Source: Anaerolineales bacterium
Lineage (GTDB): Bacteria > Chloroflexota > Anaerolineae > Anaerolineales > UBA11579
Direction of reading: 5' to 3'
Assembly (NCBI GenBank): GCA_026129335.1
Contig: JAHCIH010000004.1
Location: 1 to 64,000, forward strand
Length of the DNA stretch: 64,000 nt
Positions 1 to 9,693 of the stretch are shown here, one piece after another; within the stretch, counting starts at the first letter, position 1, and each line of letters starts with the position of its first letter. The translations under genes were made by a program, and so were the position numbers. The notes beneath the pieces were generated by a model, which searched no databases, was not told the origin of the DNA, and saw nothing but the letters and a program-made list of their open reading frames with translations.

Positions 1-248
1 GCGGGCAGCTCGGTGTTTGTCTCCAGAATCTCGCCGTCCACCGGCATGTACACATCGGCGGCGGCTTTCACCGATTCCACCGAGGCGAAGCCGGCCCCTT
101 TGGCGATCTGGCTGCCCGCCGCGCCGCTGAATTCAACATAGACGATGTCCGAGAGCTGGTCTTGGGCGTAGTCGGTTAGCCCTATGGTGCCGTCGGCGCG
201 AATCCACTCATCGTTCAGGGTGTACTTCAAATCTGCGGGAAAGTTCAT
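1..248 (-). CDS. gcvH: Glycine cleavage system H protein (N-terminal part, runs off the window)
   Basis: GcvH is the small lipoyl carrier that shuttles the aminomethyl group between the P, T and L proteins of the glycine cleavage system. About 82 residues are visible from the ATG. The lipoyl-lysine site is present in the motif ESVKAAAD (Lys61), in the usual position for this ~130-residue family. A GGAGG ribosome binding site lies just upstream, and the gene follows a glycine riboswitch and its terminator, so expression should respond to glycine. The C-terminal end lies outside the window. Identity is secure. Confidence 0.95.
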   Translation of the reverse strand, partial: MNFPADLKYTLNDEWIRADGTIGLTDYAQDQLSDIVYVEFSGAAGSQIAKGAGFASVESVKAAADVYMPVDGEILETNTELP

Positions 249-275
249 TATTCCTCCGTCGCTTGCGTAGCGACC

Positions 276-309
276 AACAAAAAGGCGCACACGGCTAAGG
301 TGTGCGCCT
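276..309 (-). terminator. Intrinsic terminator, expression platform of the glycine riboswitch
   Basis: A perfect 10-bp GC-rich stem (283-292 with 300-309, 7-nt loop) is followed on the minus strand by a T-rich run at 276-282. It sits between the second glycine aptamer and the gcvH ribosome binding site, and its stem abuts the closing P1 strand of that aptamer. This is the arrangement of an ON switch, where glycine binding would prevent termination. The switching mechanism is inferred from position. Confidence 0.8.
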
Positions 310-583
310 CTGTTTTGGCCCTGAGAGATTCATGCTCATTCAAGAACGATCCTGAAAGAACCGTTCTTGAAACGCTAGCATTTGCACCATCGGGTTTGGC
401 GGGCAAACCGCCAAATTTCCAGAGTGGGTAGAAGCGGCCAGTCCTTTTTACCTGAGAGTTTCGCGCGAGGCTATTTTCGCGCTTGCCCCTTCGGTGGCTC
501 GTTTGCTGCGTCGTGTTCTGCTGCAGAACGCCCGCTTTTGGCGTTCTGCAATTTGAATGCGCAGCATTCAAACGCTCTCCTTA
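306..583 (-). promoter_or_regulatory. Tandem glycine riboswitch upstream of gcvH
   Basis: Read on the minus strand, the region carries two copies of the glycine-aptamer signature. The first runs from GGAGAG near 582 through GCCACCGAAGGGGCAA to AAACTCTCAGG. The second runs from ACTCTGG through GATGGTGCAA to AATCTCTCAGG, closing with CAGAG. Tandem glycine aptamers typically control gcv genes. The first aptamer holds two long extra hairpins (around 551-571 and 525-552), larger than the usual variable arm. The region has no convincing coding content. Confidence 0.88.
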
Positions 584-612
584 AACCGCTACATAAATTG
601 TCGCATGATTCT

Positions 613-646
613 AAAAGGCCGCCTGACATACGTCAAGCGGCCTTTG
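613..646 (-). terminator. Intrinsic terminator after the 662-1108 gene
   Basis: The hairpin pairs 614-622 with 637-645 and has a further TGAC/GTCA stem inside. On the minus strand it is followed by TTTTA. It lies directly 3' of the small membrane-protein gene and separates it from the riboswitch leader. Confidence 0.7.
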
Positions 647-661
647 GGTGTTTAGGGGAGC

Positions 662-1108
662 TTAGTCGATCTGCTGCGTGCGCAGCAGCACCACGCCGGC
701 GCCGCCGATGGCGCCGAGGAGCGCCGAGGTGACCACCTGGCTGGCCAGGTCGTCCATGGCGTAGGTGCCGGTGAGGTCGCGCAGCGCGGCGCCCAGCGAG
801 CCAGTGTCCGAGAGCACCTGGGCCAGCAGCAGGCCGACGATGGCCACCAGCACGGCATAGATCGCACCGGCCAGCGCGCCGCCACCGGCGGCTTCCATAT
901 AGCTGGGGATGATCTTCTTGTAGATGTTGCTGGCGTACAGCCAGCCGGCGATGATGGCGAAAACGAAAGCCAGCTCGTTGGCCTGGCGAATGTCCAGCAC
1001 GCCCATGATCAGGAAGAACGCGATGGCGGCGATGCCGGCCCAAACCGCGCTGCGCCCAGCGGTGGGCACATCCATGCGATAGCTTTGCGATGATGCTTTC
1101 ATAGTCAT
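662..1108 (-). CDS. Small four-helix membrane protein of unknown function
   Basis: I do not recognise this family. The product is about 148 residues with four clear hydrophobic segments (roughly residues 20-38, 43-60, 77-100 and 123-145), so it is an integral membrane protein with short loops. The ATG at 1108 is chosen because GGAGG ends five bases before it; an in-frame TTG 12 bases upstream lies inside that site. The gene stands alone between a terminator and the divergent fmt gene. No catalytic motif is visible. Confidence 0.7.
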   Translation of the reverse strand: MTMKASSQSYRMDVPTAGRSAVWAGIAAIAFFLIMGVLDIRQANELAFVFAIIAGWLYASNIYKKIIPSYMEAAGGGALAGAIYAVLVAIVGLLLAQVLSDTGSLGAALRDLTGTYAMDDLASQVVTSALLGAIGGAGVVLLRTQQID

Positions 1109-1184
1109 ACCTGCCTCCAAAGATAGCGTTTAGTTGAAAGGTAGAACGTATTTCGCCTCGTTTTTGACATGCTAGAATGCCGCC

Positions 1185-2092
<908 letters not shown>

Positions 2093-2096
<4 letters not shown>

Positions 2097-2524
2097 AGAC
2101 CGCCGGCTACTCGGGTAAGCCGCTGGCGCAGAAGCTGGGCATCAAGCCCGGCCAGCGCGCCTGCGTGCTGCATGCGCCTGCGGGGTATCTGCAACTGCTC
2201 AATGCTCCGGATGGGGTGGAGTGGCTCGCCCAGTTGGGCGAACCGCATGACTTGGACTTCATCCATTATTTCACTCTGGAAGCTGCACAACTGGCCGCGG
2301 GTTTCGCGGCACTGAAAACTGCGCTGGCCTACGATGGAACATTGTGGATCTCCTGGCCCAAGCAGGCATCCAAAGTGCCCACCGATCTGAATGAAAACGC
2401 GGTCCGCGAACTGGGTCTGCAAACCGGCCTGGTGGACGTGAAAGTGGCCGCGGTGGATGACACCTGGTCGGGTCTCAAGTTCGTCTATCGCCTGGAAGAC
2501 CGCCAGCCGTTAGTGGGCGCATGA
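2093..2524 (+). CDS. DUF3052 family protein
   Basis: A 143-residue soluble protein matching the DUF3052 family: N-terminal TAGYSGKPLAQKLGIKPG, central LWISWPKQ, and C-terminal VDVKVCAVDDTWSGLK-type motif (here with Ala for Cys). Its function is not established; the fold resembles small Rossmann-like proteins. The ATG overlaps the fmt stop codon, so the two are probably translated together from one mRNA, although no functional link with formylation is known. Confidence 0.85.
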
Positions 2525-2595
2525 CAAGTTCTGATACACTGCTGCGGACAATGTGCTGTTTCTTAATCGCCTGATTTAGCTGACAAGGACAGATA

Positions 2596-3231
2596 ATGAA
2601 GTACAAAAAACTTCTCGCAGAATTCATTGGCACCTTCGCATTGGTATTCATCGGCGCGGGCACAGTAGCCGTGGGCGTGGGCGGCTTGTTGGGCGCCGCA
2701 TTCGCGCATGGCTTGGTCATCGTTAGCATCGCCTATGCATACGGGTCCATTTCCGGGGCGTATTTGAATCCGGCGGTCACTTTTGCCATCGCGCTCAAAG
2801 GCAATCTGGACTGGAACCGCGCCTTGGGCTATGTGGCTGCCCAACTCCTGGGCGGGGCGGCCGCGGCCGCCTTGTTGTTTTACATCCTCGGTGGCGCGGC
2901 CAGCGGCCTTGGCGCCACCTTGCCTGCCGAAGGCATCGGCGATTTGCAGGCCGTGGTCCTCGAAGCGGTGCTGACTTTCTTTTTGGTCAATGTGATCTTG
3001 TTCACTACACAAGGCAAACAAGAGACGCCCTTCGCCGGCTTGGCCATCGGTCTCACTCTGGCGGCCCTCATCCTCATGGGCGGCCCACTGACCGGCGCCT
3101 CACTCAACCCGGCGCGCAGCTTTGGCCCGGCCTTGTTCACCGGCTTTGGCCAGTTTTGGATCTATGTGCTCGGGCCGCTTCTCGGGGCGGCCCTGGCCGC
3201 GGGCGTCTACCGCGCATTCCGTCGCAAGTAA
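2596..3231 (+). CDS. Aquaporin / MIP family channel
   Basis: A water or small-solute channel of 211 residues, typical of compact bacterial MIP proteins. It has six hydrophobic helices and both hallmark half-helices, NPAVT (Asn58) and NPARS (Asn171), in the two halves of the pore. The arginine after the second NPA is the selectivity-filter Arg. The short length and lack of a glycerol-facilitator extension favour an aquaporin (AqpZ-like) over GlpF, but substrate cannot be set from sequence alone. The ATG follows an AAGGACAG ribosome binding site, and a strong terminator follows the stop. Confidence 0.92.
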   Translation: MKYKKLLAEFIGTFALVFIGAGTVAVGVGGLLGAAFAHGLVIVSIAYAYGSISGAYLNPAVTFAIALKGNLDWNRALGYVAAQLLGGAAAAALLFYILGGAASGLGATLPAEGIGDLQAVVLEAVLTFFLVNVILFTTQGKQETPFAGLAIGLTLAALILMGGPLTGASLNPARSFGPALFTGFGQFWIYVLGPLLGAALAAGVYRAFRRK

Positions 3232-3240
3232 GAGAAAGCG

Positions 3241-3272
3241 TAGAGGAGGGTCGTGCCCTCCTCTATGTATTT
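3241..3272 (+). terminator. Intrinsic terminator after the aquaporin gene
   Basis: A perfect 10-bp stem (3241-3250 with 3256-3265, 5-nt loop) is followed by TGTATTTA. It begins 9 nt after the aquaporin stop codon. Confidence 0.75.
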
Positions 3273-3454
3273 AAAACTAGCGGTACAATACGCCGAATTT
3301 AAAGCGGTGACTGTTGCACCGACTGCAATTGCTGATCATTATCGAAGTGCCATAGGATTTCACCCTGCCGTCCCTGAGGCGGCCGGCGGTGATTGTTTCC
3401 CAAAGCATCCAACCGAAATTGATCATCGCTTTGCACCGCAAAGAGGTCGTCTTC

Positions 3455-4126
3455 ATGTACGAATTTACATTGCTGCGCCACGGCGAATCGCAGGGCAACA
3501 TCGAATCCCGGCACCAGGGCCAGTCCGATTGGCCGTTGACCGATCTGGGCGCCCACCAGGCCCAGGCGCTGGCCGAGCGCTGGCAGCGTGAGCGGCGCAG
3601 CTTCGACCGCGTGATCAGCAGCCCGCTGCAGCGCGCCCGCCAGACCGCCGAGCTGGCCAACGCGCCCATCGGCGCGCCGCTGGAGCTGGACCAGGATTTC
3701 GCCGAGCGCGACCTGGGTGACCTGACCGGGCTGACCCACGAGGAGGCCAGCCACAGCGTGCCCCCGCCGCCGTTCCTCACGCCCTACGAGCCGTACGGCA
3801 ACACCGGCGAGGGCCAGTGGCAGCTCTTCCTGCGCGCCGGGCACGCCCTGCAGAAGCTGCTGCGCCTGCCGCAGGGCAAGTATCTGGTCGTGTCCCACCG
3901 CGGCTTCCTGGGCATGCTGATGTACGCCATCCTGGGCATGGCCCCGCACGCCAATTTCCAGGGCCCGCGCTTCCACTTCCAGAACACCGGTTTCGCCCGG
4001 CTGACCTACGATAACCACAAACACCAGTGGCGCCTGTTCGCCTTTAACGACCTCAGCCACCTGGAGAGCCTGGTGGAAGGCCGCACCATTCTGGAAGAAT
4101 CCGGCCTGATCACCGACAGCAGCTAG
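3455..4126 (+). CDS. Histidine phosphatase family protein (phosphoglycerate mutase-like)
   Basis: A 223-residue member of the branch-1 histidine phosphatase superfamily. The phosphohistidine motif LLRHGESQGN is at the N-terminus, a conserved Arg lies in ISSPLQRARQTA, and the second catalytic His in VVSHRGFLG. These proteins dephosphorylate small phosphorylated metabolites; the substrate here is unknown, so it should not be called a glycolytic mutase. The ATG is preferred to upstream in-frame starts because an AAGAGG site precedes it and the conserved motif begins a few residues later. A TACAAT box near 3284 may be its promoter. Confidence 0.9.
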   Translation: MYEFTLLRHGESQGNIESRHQGQSDWPLTDLGAHQAQALAERWQRERRSFDRVISSPLQRARQTAELANAPIGAPLELDQDFAERDLGDLTGLTHEEASHSVPPPPFLTPYEPYGNTGEGQWQLFLRAGHALQKLLRLPQGKYLVVSHRGFLGMLMYAILGMAPHANFQGPRFHFQNTGFARLTYDNHKHQWRLFAFNDLSHLESLVEGRTILEESGLITDSS

Positions 4127-4168
4127 GCACGTTCAGCGCCTGCAACCATCTTCCAGTATGATGGTCTT

Positions 4169-5206
4169 GTGAGCGCGCAGCCCCTCAACGTCCTCGTTTT
4201 CGGCGCCGGCGCCATCGGTGGCTACCTGGGCGGCAGCCTGGCCCTGCGCAGCCAGCGCGTTGTCTTCGTTGAGCGCCGCCACAACGCCCCGGCGCTGCGC
4301 GAGCGCGGCCTGCGCCTGGAGATAGGCGAGCAGGTCCATCACCTCAAAGACTTCGGCGTGGTCACCTCGCTGGACGAGGCGCTGGCTTTTGCGCCGTTCG
4401 ATGTCGCCTTGTTCGCCCTCAAATCCTACGACACGGCCGAAGCGCTGGACGCTTTGCGACCGCACGCCGCTGTGCTGCCCGCGTTCCTCTGCCTGCAGAA
4501 TGGCGTGGAAAACGAAGCCGCCCTGGCCGCGGTGCTCGGCGATGACAAGGTCATCGCCGGCACGGTGACCACCGCGGTGGCCAAAGACGGCCCCGGCCAG
4601 TTGCGCCTCGAACGCCTGCGCGGGGTGGGGCTGTACAGCGGCCACCCGCTCTCCGCACGACTGGCCGCGGCCTTCGACGATGCCAGCCTGCGGCCGCAAC
4701 TGTACCCCAGCGCGGCCGGGCTCAAATGGTCCAAGCTGCTCACCAATCTGCTGGTCAATGCCAGCTGCGCCCTGCTGGATATGACCCCCGCCGAGGTGAT
4801 GGCTGACCGCGCCTTGTTCGCCCTGGAAATGCGCGGGTTGCGCGAGGCCCTGGCGGTGATGCGCGCCAAGGGGCTGCGCGTCACCGACCTGCCTGGCACG
4901 CCGGTGCGCGGTCTGGCGCTGGCTGCCGGGCTGCCGCTGCCGCTGGGTCGCCTGCTGCTGCGCCGCGCCGTGGCCGCTGGCCGCGGCGGCAAAATGCCCT
5001 CTTTGCACATCGACCTGTATGGCGGCCGCGGCCGCAGCGAAGTGGACTGGCTGAACGGCGCCGTGGCACGAGCCGCCGCCGAGTTGGGCCTCCCGGCGCC
5101 GGTTAACAGCTTCCTCAACCAGGCCTTGAACGAACTGGTCGCCGACCCCGCGCAGAACCCCTACCGCCATAACCCGGACCGCTTGCTGGCAGCCCTGCCG
5201 GCCTGA
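4169..5206 (+). CDS. Ketopantoate reductase family protein (PanE/ApbA-like)
   Basis: A 345-residue NAD(P)-dependent reductase of the 2-dehydropantoate 2-reductase superfamily. The nucleotide-binding motif VFGAGAIGGYLGG is at residues ~10-22, and the catalytic-domain motif KWSKLLTNLLVN contains the family Lys and Asn. Ketopantoate reductase makes pantoate for coenzyme A, but no other pantothenate gene is near and this superfamily has other substrates, so no symbol is given. The start is GTG; a TATGAT box ends 6 nt before it and no ribosome binding site is present, again suggesting a leaderless mRNA. Confidence 0.85.
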   Translation: MSAQPLNVLVFGAGAIGGYLGGSLALRSQRVVFVERRHNAPALRERGLRLEIGEQVHHLKDFGVVTSLDEALAFAPFDVALFALKSYDTAEALDALRPHAAVLPAFLCLQNGVENEAALAAVLGDDKVIAGTVTTAVAKDGPGQLRLERLRGVGLYSGHPLSARLAAAFDDASLRPQLYPSAAGLKWSKLLTNLLVNASCALLDMTPAEVMADRALFALEMRGLREALAVMRAKGLRVTDLPGTPVRGLALAAGLPLPLGRLLLRRAVAAGRGGKMPSLHIDLYGGRGRSEVDWLNGAVARAAAELGLPAPVNSFLNQALNELVADPAQNPYRHNPDRLLAALPA

Positions 5207-5276
5207 TTCCCGGCGCAACAGTCCCATTTCCCGCTTCGTTAGCCTGCACACATCCCTTTCTGACAAGGAGGCTTGC

Positions 5277-5654
5277 ATGTTGACCCGCAGAAATTTGGGA
5301 CGTTTTGGCGGCATCCTCGCCGCCCTCTCATTGATGTTTTTGCCCCTGGCGAGCTGCGGCGACGCCCAGCTGAATGCTTTGGACGTGTTCAAGGCCGAGA
5401 ACGCGCTGGGCCACCAGGTGCTGCTCTTCATCGCCCTCGTCGCAGCGATATTGTCCATCTTCGCCGTGCAGCGCCAGGCGCAGATTGCCCTCGGCCTGGT
5501 GGGCGCGGCCACCATTGGCCTGGAGTACATCTCCAGCATCAACGACCCGGATCGCCTGGTGCAGCTGCTCGCCGGCGCCTATCTGGCCTTCTTTGGCTTT
5601 GTGTTGGTCTTGCTGGCTGGGGTGCTGACGCTGGACAAGGGAAGTAAGGGTTAA
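5277..5654 (+). CDS. Small membrane protein of unknown function
   Basis: A 125-residue protein with three hydrophobic segments (about residues 10-28, 48-66 and 92-118). The first ends in PLASCGD, which could be a lipobox-like site, but the other two helices argue for a polytopic protein. It has a strong AAGGAGG site six bases before the ATG. I cannot name the family. It is followed by an interspersed repeat rather than a terminator. Confidence 0.7.
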   Translation: MLTRRNLGRFGGILAALSLMFLPLASCGDAQLNALDVFKAENALGHQVLLFIALVAAILSIFAVQRQAQIALGLVGAATIGLEYISSINDPDRLVQLLAGAYLAFFGFVLVLLAGVLTLDKGSKG

Positions 5655-5660
5655 ATCTAA

Positions 5661-5817
5661 TGTCATTGCGAGGAGGCCCGGCGTAGCTTGCGTTGCACAG
5701 CAATGCAGCCGTCGAAGCAATCTATGAGATTGCTTGCAAAGTGTCTGGGAGATTGCTTCGTCCGCTACAGAGTGATGCATGTGAATGCATCACTCTGTGT
5801 GCTCCTCGCAATGACGA
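5661..5817. repeat. Interspersed inverted-repeat element, family A, copy 1
   Basis: A non-coding element of about 157 bp bounded by 14-bp perfect inverted ends, GTCATTGCGAGGAG at 5662-5675 and its complement at 5802-5815. Inside are GAAGCAATCT / AGATTGCTTC arms and a 28-nt hairpin at 5769-5796. The same ends and internal arms recur at 22969-23116. Elements of this kind (ends like TGTCATTGCGA with GAAGCAATCT arms) are common MITE- or REP-like repeats in bacteria. No transposase is nearby. Confidence 0.85.
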
Positions 5818-5820
5818 AAT

Positions 5821-6114
5821 TCAAGTCAACATGTCAATTTCGTCGCCGTGCACTTCCACATCCCGCCAGTGGCGGTCCACCCAGGCGGCCACCTGCTGCA
5901 GCGTTCGCTGCGCATGGCCCGCCTCGGTACTCAGCGCCACACACCCCAGCAGCGCCTCGCCCCAGCGGTCGTGGTAGCCCACTTCGGCGACGGAGATGTT
6001 GAACTCGCGCTGCAGCCTGGCCAGCAGCGGCTTCAACCGGCTGCGCTTGGCTTTCAGCGAGTCGGCGCCGGGGATGTGCAGGTGCAAACTGAGCAAGGCG
6101 ACTTTGGCGGGCAT
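5821..6114 (-). CDS. DUF503 domain-containing protein (YlxP-like)
   Basis: A 97-residue protein matching the DUF503/YlxP family: N-terminal LHLHIPGADSLKAKRS and central NISVAEVGYHDRW are the family signature. YlxP-like proteins often lie beside rbfA and infB and are linked to ribosome assembly, but that context is missing here and the role is open. The gene diverges from the DUF4230 gene across a 32-bp gap that holds -10-like boxes for both directions. Confidence 0.88.
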   Translation of the reverse strand: MPAKVALLSLHLHIPGADSLKAKRSRLKPLLARLQREFNISVAEVGYHDRWGEALLGCVALSTEAGHAQRTLQQVAAWVDRHWRDVEVHGDEIDMLT

Positions 6115-6130
6115 GGCGACTTACTCGCCT

Positions 6131-6140
6131 AGTATATAAT
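6131..6140. promoter_or_regulatory. Overlapping divergent -10 boxes
   Basis: TATAAT at 6135-6140 lies 6 nt before the plus-strand ATG at 6147. On the opposite strand TATACT (complement of 6131-6136) points at the DUF503 start, 16 nt away. The two hexamers share two base pairs, so polymerase can probably bind in only one direction at a time. Inferred from sequence only. Confidence 0.6.
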
Positions 6141-6146
6141 CGCACG

Positions 6147-6821
6147 ATGGAACGTATCCGCCCCTGGTTGCCCACAGTTATCGCCCTCCTCGCGCTGGTC
6201 GGCGCGGCCATCCCCTGCTTGCTGGTCTACAACCTGTATGCCGCGGTCAACGATGTGACCTCGTCTGGTGTGGAGCAGGTGCGCCAGATGGCCGGGGCAG
6301 TGAGCACGCAGGTGGCTGAGGTGCTCCACCCCACACCCACCATCATCCCCGACCCGGTGACCATCATCCACAAGGTGCGCAGCCTCGCCCGGCTGGAGAC
6401 CATCCAGTACTCCATCGAGAAGGTCATCACCGCCGAGCGGGGGCAGGGTGCGCTGGGCTTCCTGGTGGGCGATAGGCTGCTCTTCGTCGCCCACGGCACG
6501 GTGATTGCGGGGGTGGACCTGCAGAACCTACAACCTGAAGACCTGCGCATTGAAAACGGCGTGCTCTATGTGCGCCTGCCCGAGGCCGAGGTGTTCATCG
6601 CCAGCCTGGACAATGAGAAGTCCTACATCTACGACCGCCAGCTGGGTTTCCTGACCCGCGGCGACACCCATTTGGAAACCGCCGCCCGCCAGGTGGCCGA
6701 GCAGGAAATCCTCAACGCCGCCCTGGAAGACGGCATTCTGGAGCAGGCCCAAATCAATGCTGAAAGCTATCTGCTGCGGCTGCTGCTCAGCCTGGGCTTC
6801 CAGGAAGTGATTTTTGAGTGA
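6147..6821 (+). CDS. DUF4230 domain-containing membrane-anchored protein
   Basis: A 224-residue protein with one N-terminal membrane anchor (residues ~8-30) and an extracytoplasmic domain of the DUF4230 family, recognisable from LARLETIQYSIEKVITAE, an IAGVDLQNL run and a C-terminal helical LGFQEVIFE. Function is not known. Transcription probably starts at the ATG itself, because a perfect TATAAT ends six bases upstream and there is no ribosome binding site. Confidence 0.85.
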   Translation: MERIRPWLPTVIALLALVGAAIPCLLVYNLYAAVNDVTSSGVEQVRQMAGAVSTQVAEVLHPTPTIIPDPVTIIHKVRSLARLETIQYSIEKVITAERGQGALGFLVGDRLLFVAHGTVIAGVDLQNLQPEDLRIENGVLYVRLPEAEVFIASLDNEKSYIYDRQLGFLTRGDTHLETAARQVAEQEILNAALEDGILEQAQINAESYLLRLLLSLGFQEVIFE

Positions 6822-6924
6822 TAGGGATTAGTGAGTAGTGATTAGTATTTAGGGATAATCAAGAAACAGGGGCCGCGGTCAGAAAATTCTCAATCAGAAA
6901 TCAGCATTCACCAATCAGCAATGC

Positions 6925-7782
6925 CTACGCTCGCTGTGTCCACTCGGGGTTGGCGTAGCGCTCGGCCAGCCAATGTTCCGTCGCCGCCTTTTCAGCGTCG
7001 GAGAGTTCCCCCTCGACAAATTCGATGTTCAGTGTGTCCGCGAGGGCTGAGATGAACGCGTCCGCGGCCTCGGCAAAGCTCACTCGCCGGCCCAGGCCCT
7101 CTTCCACCGTGGCCGCCCGGGCGCGCACCCGCTCAGCGGATTGCTGCTGCCGCTCCGCGTTGGGATAGGTGAGGATTTCGGTGATGCGCCCGATGTCGCC
7201 GAACAGCGGCAGGCTGCCGTGCTGCAGCACGCCGCCTTTGCGGCGGGCCTGAGCGCTACCGATGATTTTCTTGCCGTGCAGGGTGATTTCGTAATCGGAA
7301 GGCACTTCAAAGCAGACCGGGTTGTCCGCGTCGCCCAAGGGCGGCCCATCGTGCATCGGCTGGCGCTCCACGGGCAGCCCGAGCTGTTTAAGCGCCGCCA
7401 TCAGGCCCTCGGAGAGCCGCTTATAGGATTCCAGCACCCCACCGGCCAGGCGCGGCTCTTCAGATGGGCCGATGACCGAATAGGTCAACTCGTCGGTGTG
7501 CAGGATGGCGCGGCCGCCGGTAGGGCGGCGGACTACGTCCCAGCCGCGGGCGGCTTGGGCAGCCAGGTCAATATCGGCATAGTGCTGGGCGAAGCCCAGC
7601 GAGAGGCAGGCGGGCTCCCAGTCGTAAAAGCGCAGGGTGGGGGGCGATTTCCCTTCGACGACCATCTCCAGGATGGCAGCGTCCACCGCCATGTTGTACG
7701 CGCCGCGGGCGGCGCCGTGGCGCAGCAAACGCCATTGCGCGTGCAATGGCGTTTGGCTTTGTGTGGCTGGCAGCGTAGACAA
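6925..7782 (-). CDS. lipM: Octanoyltransferase LipM-type (lipoate-protein ligase family)
   Basis: A 285-residue member of the biotin/lipoate ligase fold. It has RRPTGGRAILH at residues 85-95, the cysteine motif CFEVPSDYEI (Cys157) and KKIIGSAQARRKGGVLQHGS, the arrangement of LipM enzymes that move octanoyl from acyl carrier protein onto GcvH. The cysteine and the lack of an extra C-terminal domain favour LipM over an ATP-dependent lipoate ligase. GcvH starts at the left end of the window, so substrate and enzyme genes are close but separate. The TTG start has an AGGAG site; the gene follows the glycosidase by 8 nt. Confidence 0.82.
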   Translation of the reverse strand: MSTLPATQSQTPLHAQWRLLRHGAARGAYNMAVDAAILEMVVEGKSPPTLRFYDWEPACLSLGFAQHYADIDLAAQAARGWDVVRRPTGGRAILHTDELTYSVIGPSEEPRLAGGVLESYKRLSEGLMAALKQLGLPVERQPMHDGPPLGDADNPVCFEVPSDYEITLHGKKIIGSAQARRKGGVLQHGSLPLFGDIGRITEILTYPNAERQQQSAERVRARAATVEEGLGRRVSFAEAADAFISALADTLNIEFVEGELSDAEKAATEHWLAERYANPEWTQRA

Positions 7783-7790
7783 ACAGGCTC

Positions 7791-8747
7791 CTAGTCTCGG
7801 GCGCGGAAGCCGAGGTGGTTGGCCACCGGGCGCTCATTGCCGGGTATCCCGCGATGTACCGGTGAGTTCAGCAGCATCGGCTCGCCATCCGGCCCCTGGA
7901 TGACCAGCGTGGAGGAGCCGCCGCCATCCATGTTCATGCCGATGTGCACGTTCCTGTCCAGCATCAGCTGGGCCAGCTCGGTTTCGGTGATGCCCTGGCT
8001 GTAACCCGCTTGGCGGCCATCCACCACAATGATGGTCAGCCGGTTGCCGCCCTGGTTCAGGCCCACCGCGGTACGCGGCTCTGCGGACGAGCTGTTCAAC
8101 CCTTCCATCAGCGCGCCGTTGCGCACCAGCAGCTTGTACCCGGAGATGGCGTTGTATATCTGGCCCTCCAGGGCGTTGATGCTGGCCTTGTTGCTCTCGT
8201 AGAGGTACAGGGTCGGTTGGCTGTCGCTGTCCTGGCTGTAAGTCACGCCGCGCGAGGCGGCGAAGCCCAGCGGGGTCACCCGCTCGCCGGGCTTGGGCGC
8301 ATAGCCTAACAACCCCAGGTCATACCAGGGCGTGAAAGCGTCGCCGTTAATCGCCAACTGCAGTTCGGCTTCCTGCAGGAATTGCGAGGTGGTTTTGGCG
8401 GTGGAAGGCTGCTCACGGTCCGGGTTGCCGGGCGAGACCAGCGGGAGCAGACCGTCGGCGCGCAGGTCGATGGTGATGATATGGATGACCATCAGCCGCG
8501 GGCTTTGGCGCACGATGCGTTCGTATTCGATGCCGGCGAACAAGCGGCGCTTTTCCGGCTCGGGTTGGCTGAGCTGGACGCCGAAGCTGGGCAGGCGGCT
8601 GCTCAGGTTGGATATCCGCCTGCTCAGGCTGTCTATCCGCCGGGTGATGCCGGCGGGCACGCGACTACTCAGGTTGCAGGCCGTCCCAACCAGCAGAACA
8701 ATGAGACCGCTGGCAATCAGGCGGGTCATGGTTTTGTTAGGGCGCAT
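7791..8747 (-). CDS. Phosphodiester glycosidase family lipoprotein (NAGPA domain)
   Basis: A 318-residue exported protein. The N-terminus has a signal segment ending in the lipobox LLVGTAC, then a short serine/arginine-rich linker, then a NAGPA-type domain with LAINGDAFTPW, the region TAVGLNQGGNRLTIIVVDG and the hallmark MNMDGGGSSTLV. Family members cleave phosphodiester-linked sugars and often act on surface polysaccharides; the substrate is unknown. A TACAAT box ends 7 nt upstream of the ATG. It likely forms an operon with lipM. Confidence 0.87.
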   Translation of the reverse strand: MRPNKTMTRLIASGLIVLLVGTACNLSSRVPAGITRRIDSLSRRISNLSSRLPSFGVQLSQPEPEKRRLFAGIEYERIVRQSPRLMVIHIITIDLRADGLLPLVSPGNPDREQPSTAKTTSQFLQEAELQLAINGDAFTPWYDLGLLGYAPKPGERVTPLGFAASRGVTYSQDSDSQPTLYLYESNKASINALEGQIYNAISGYKLLVRNGALMEGLNSSSAEPRTAVGLNQGGNRLTIIVVDGRQAGYSQGITETELAQLMLDRNVHIGMNMDGGGSSTLVIQGPDGEPMLLNSPVHRGIPGNERPVANHLGFRARD

Positions 8748-8802
8748 GCCGAAAATTGTATCTGTTCGTGCTGCGATTGGTCTACGCGGCGATTAACCCC
8801 AC

Positions 8803-9693
<891 letters not shown>

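Noticed and set aside
261-600. Small protein gene in the gcvH leader
   Set aside because: Open frames exist on both strands, but the sequence is explained by two glycine aptamers and a terminator.
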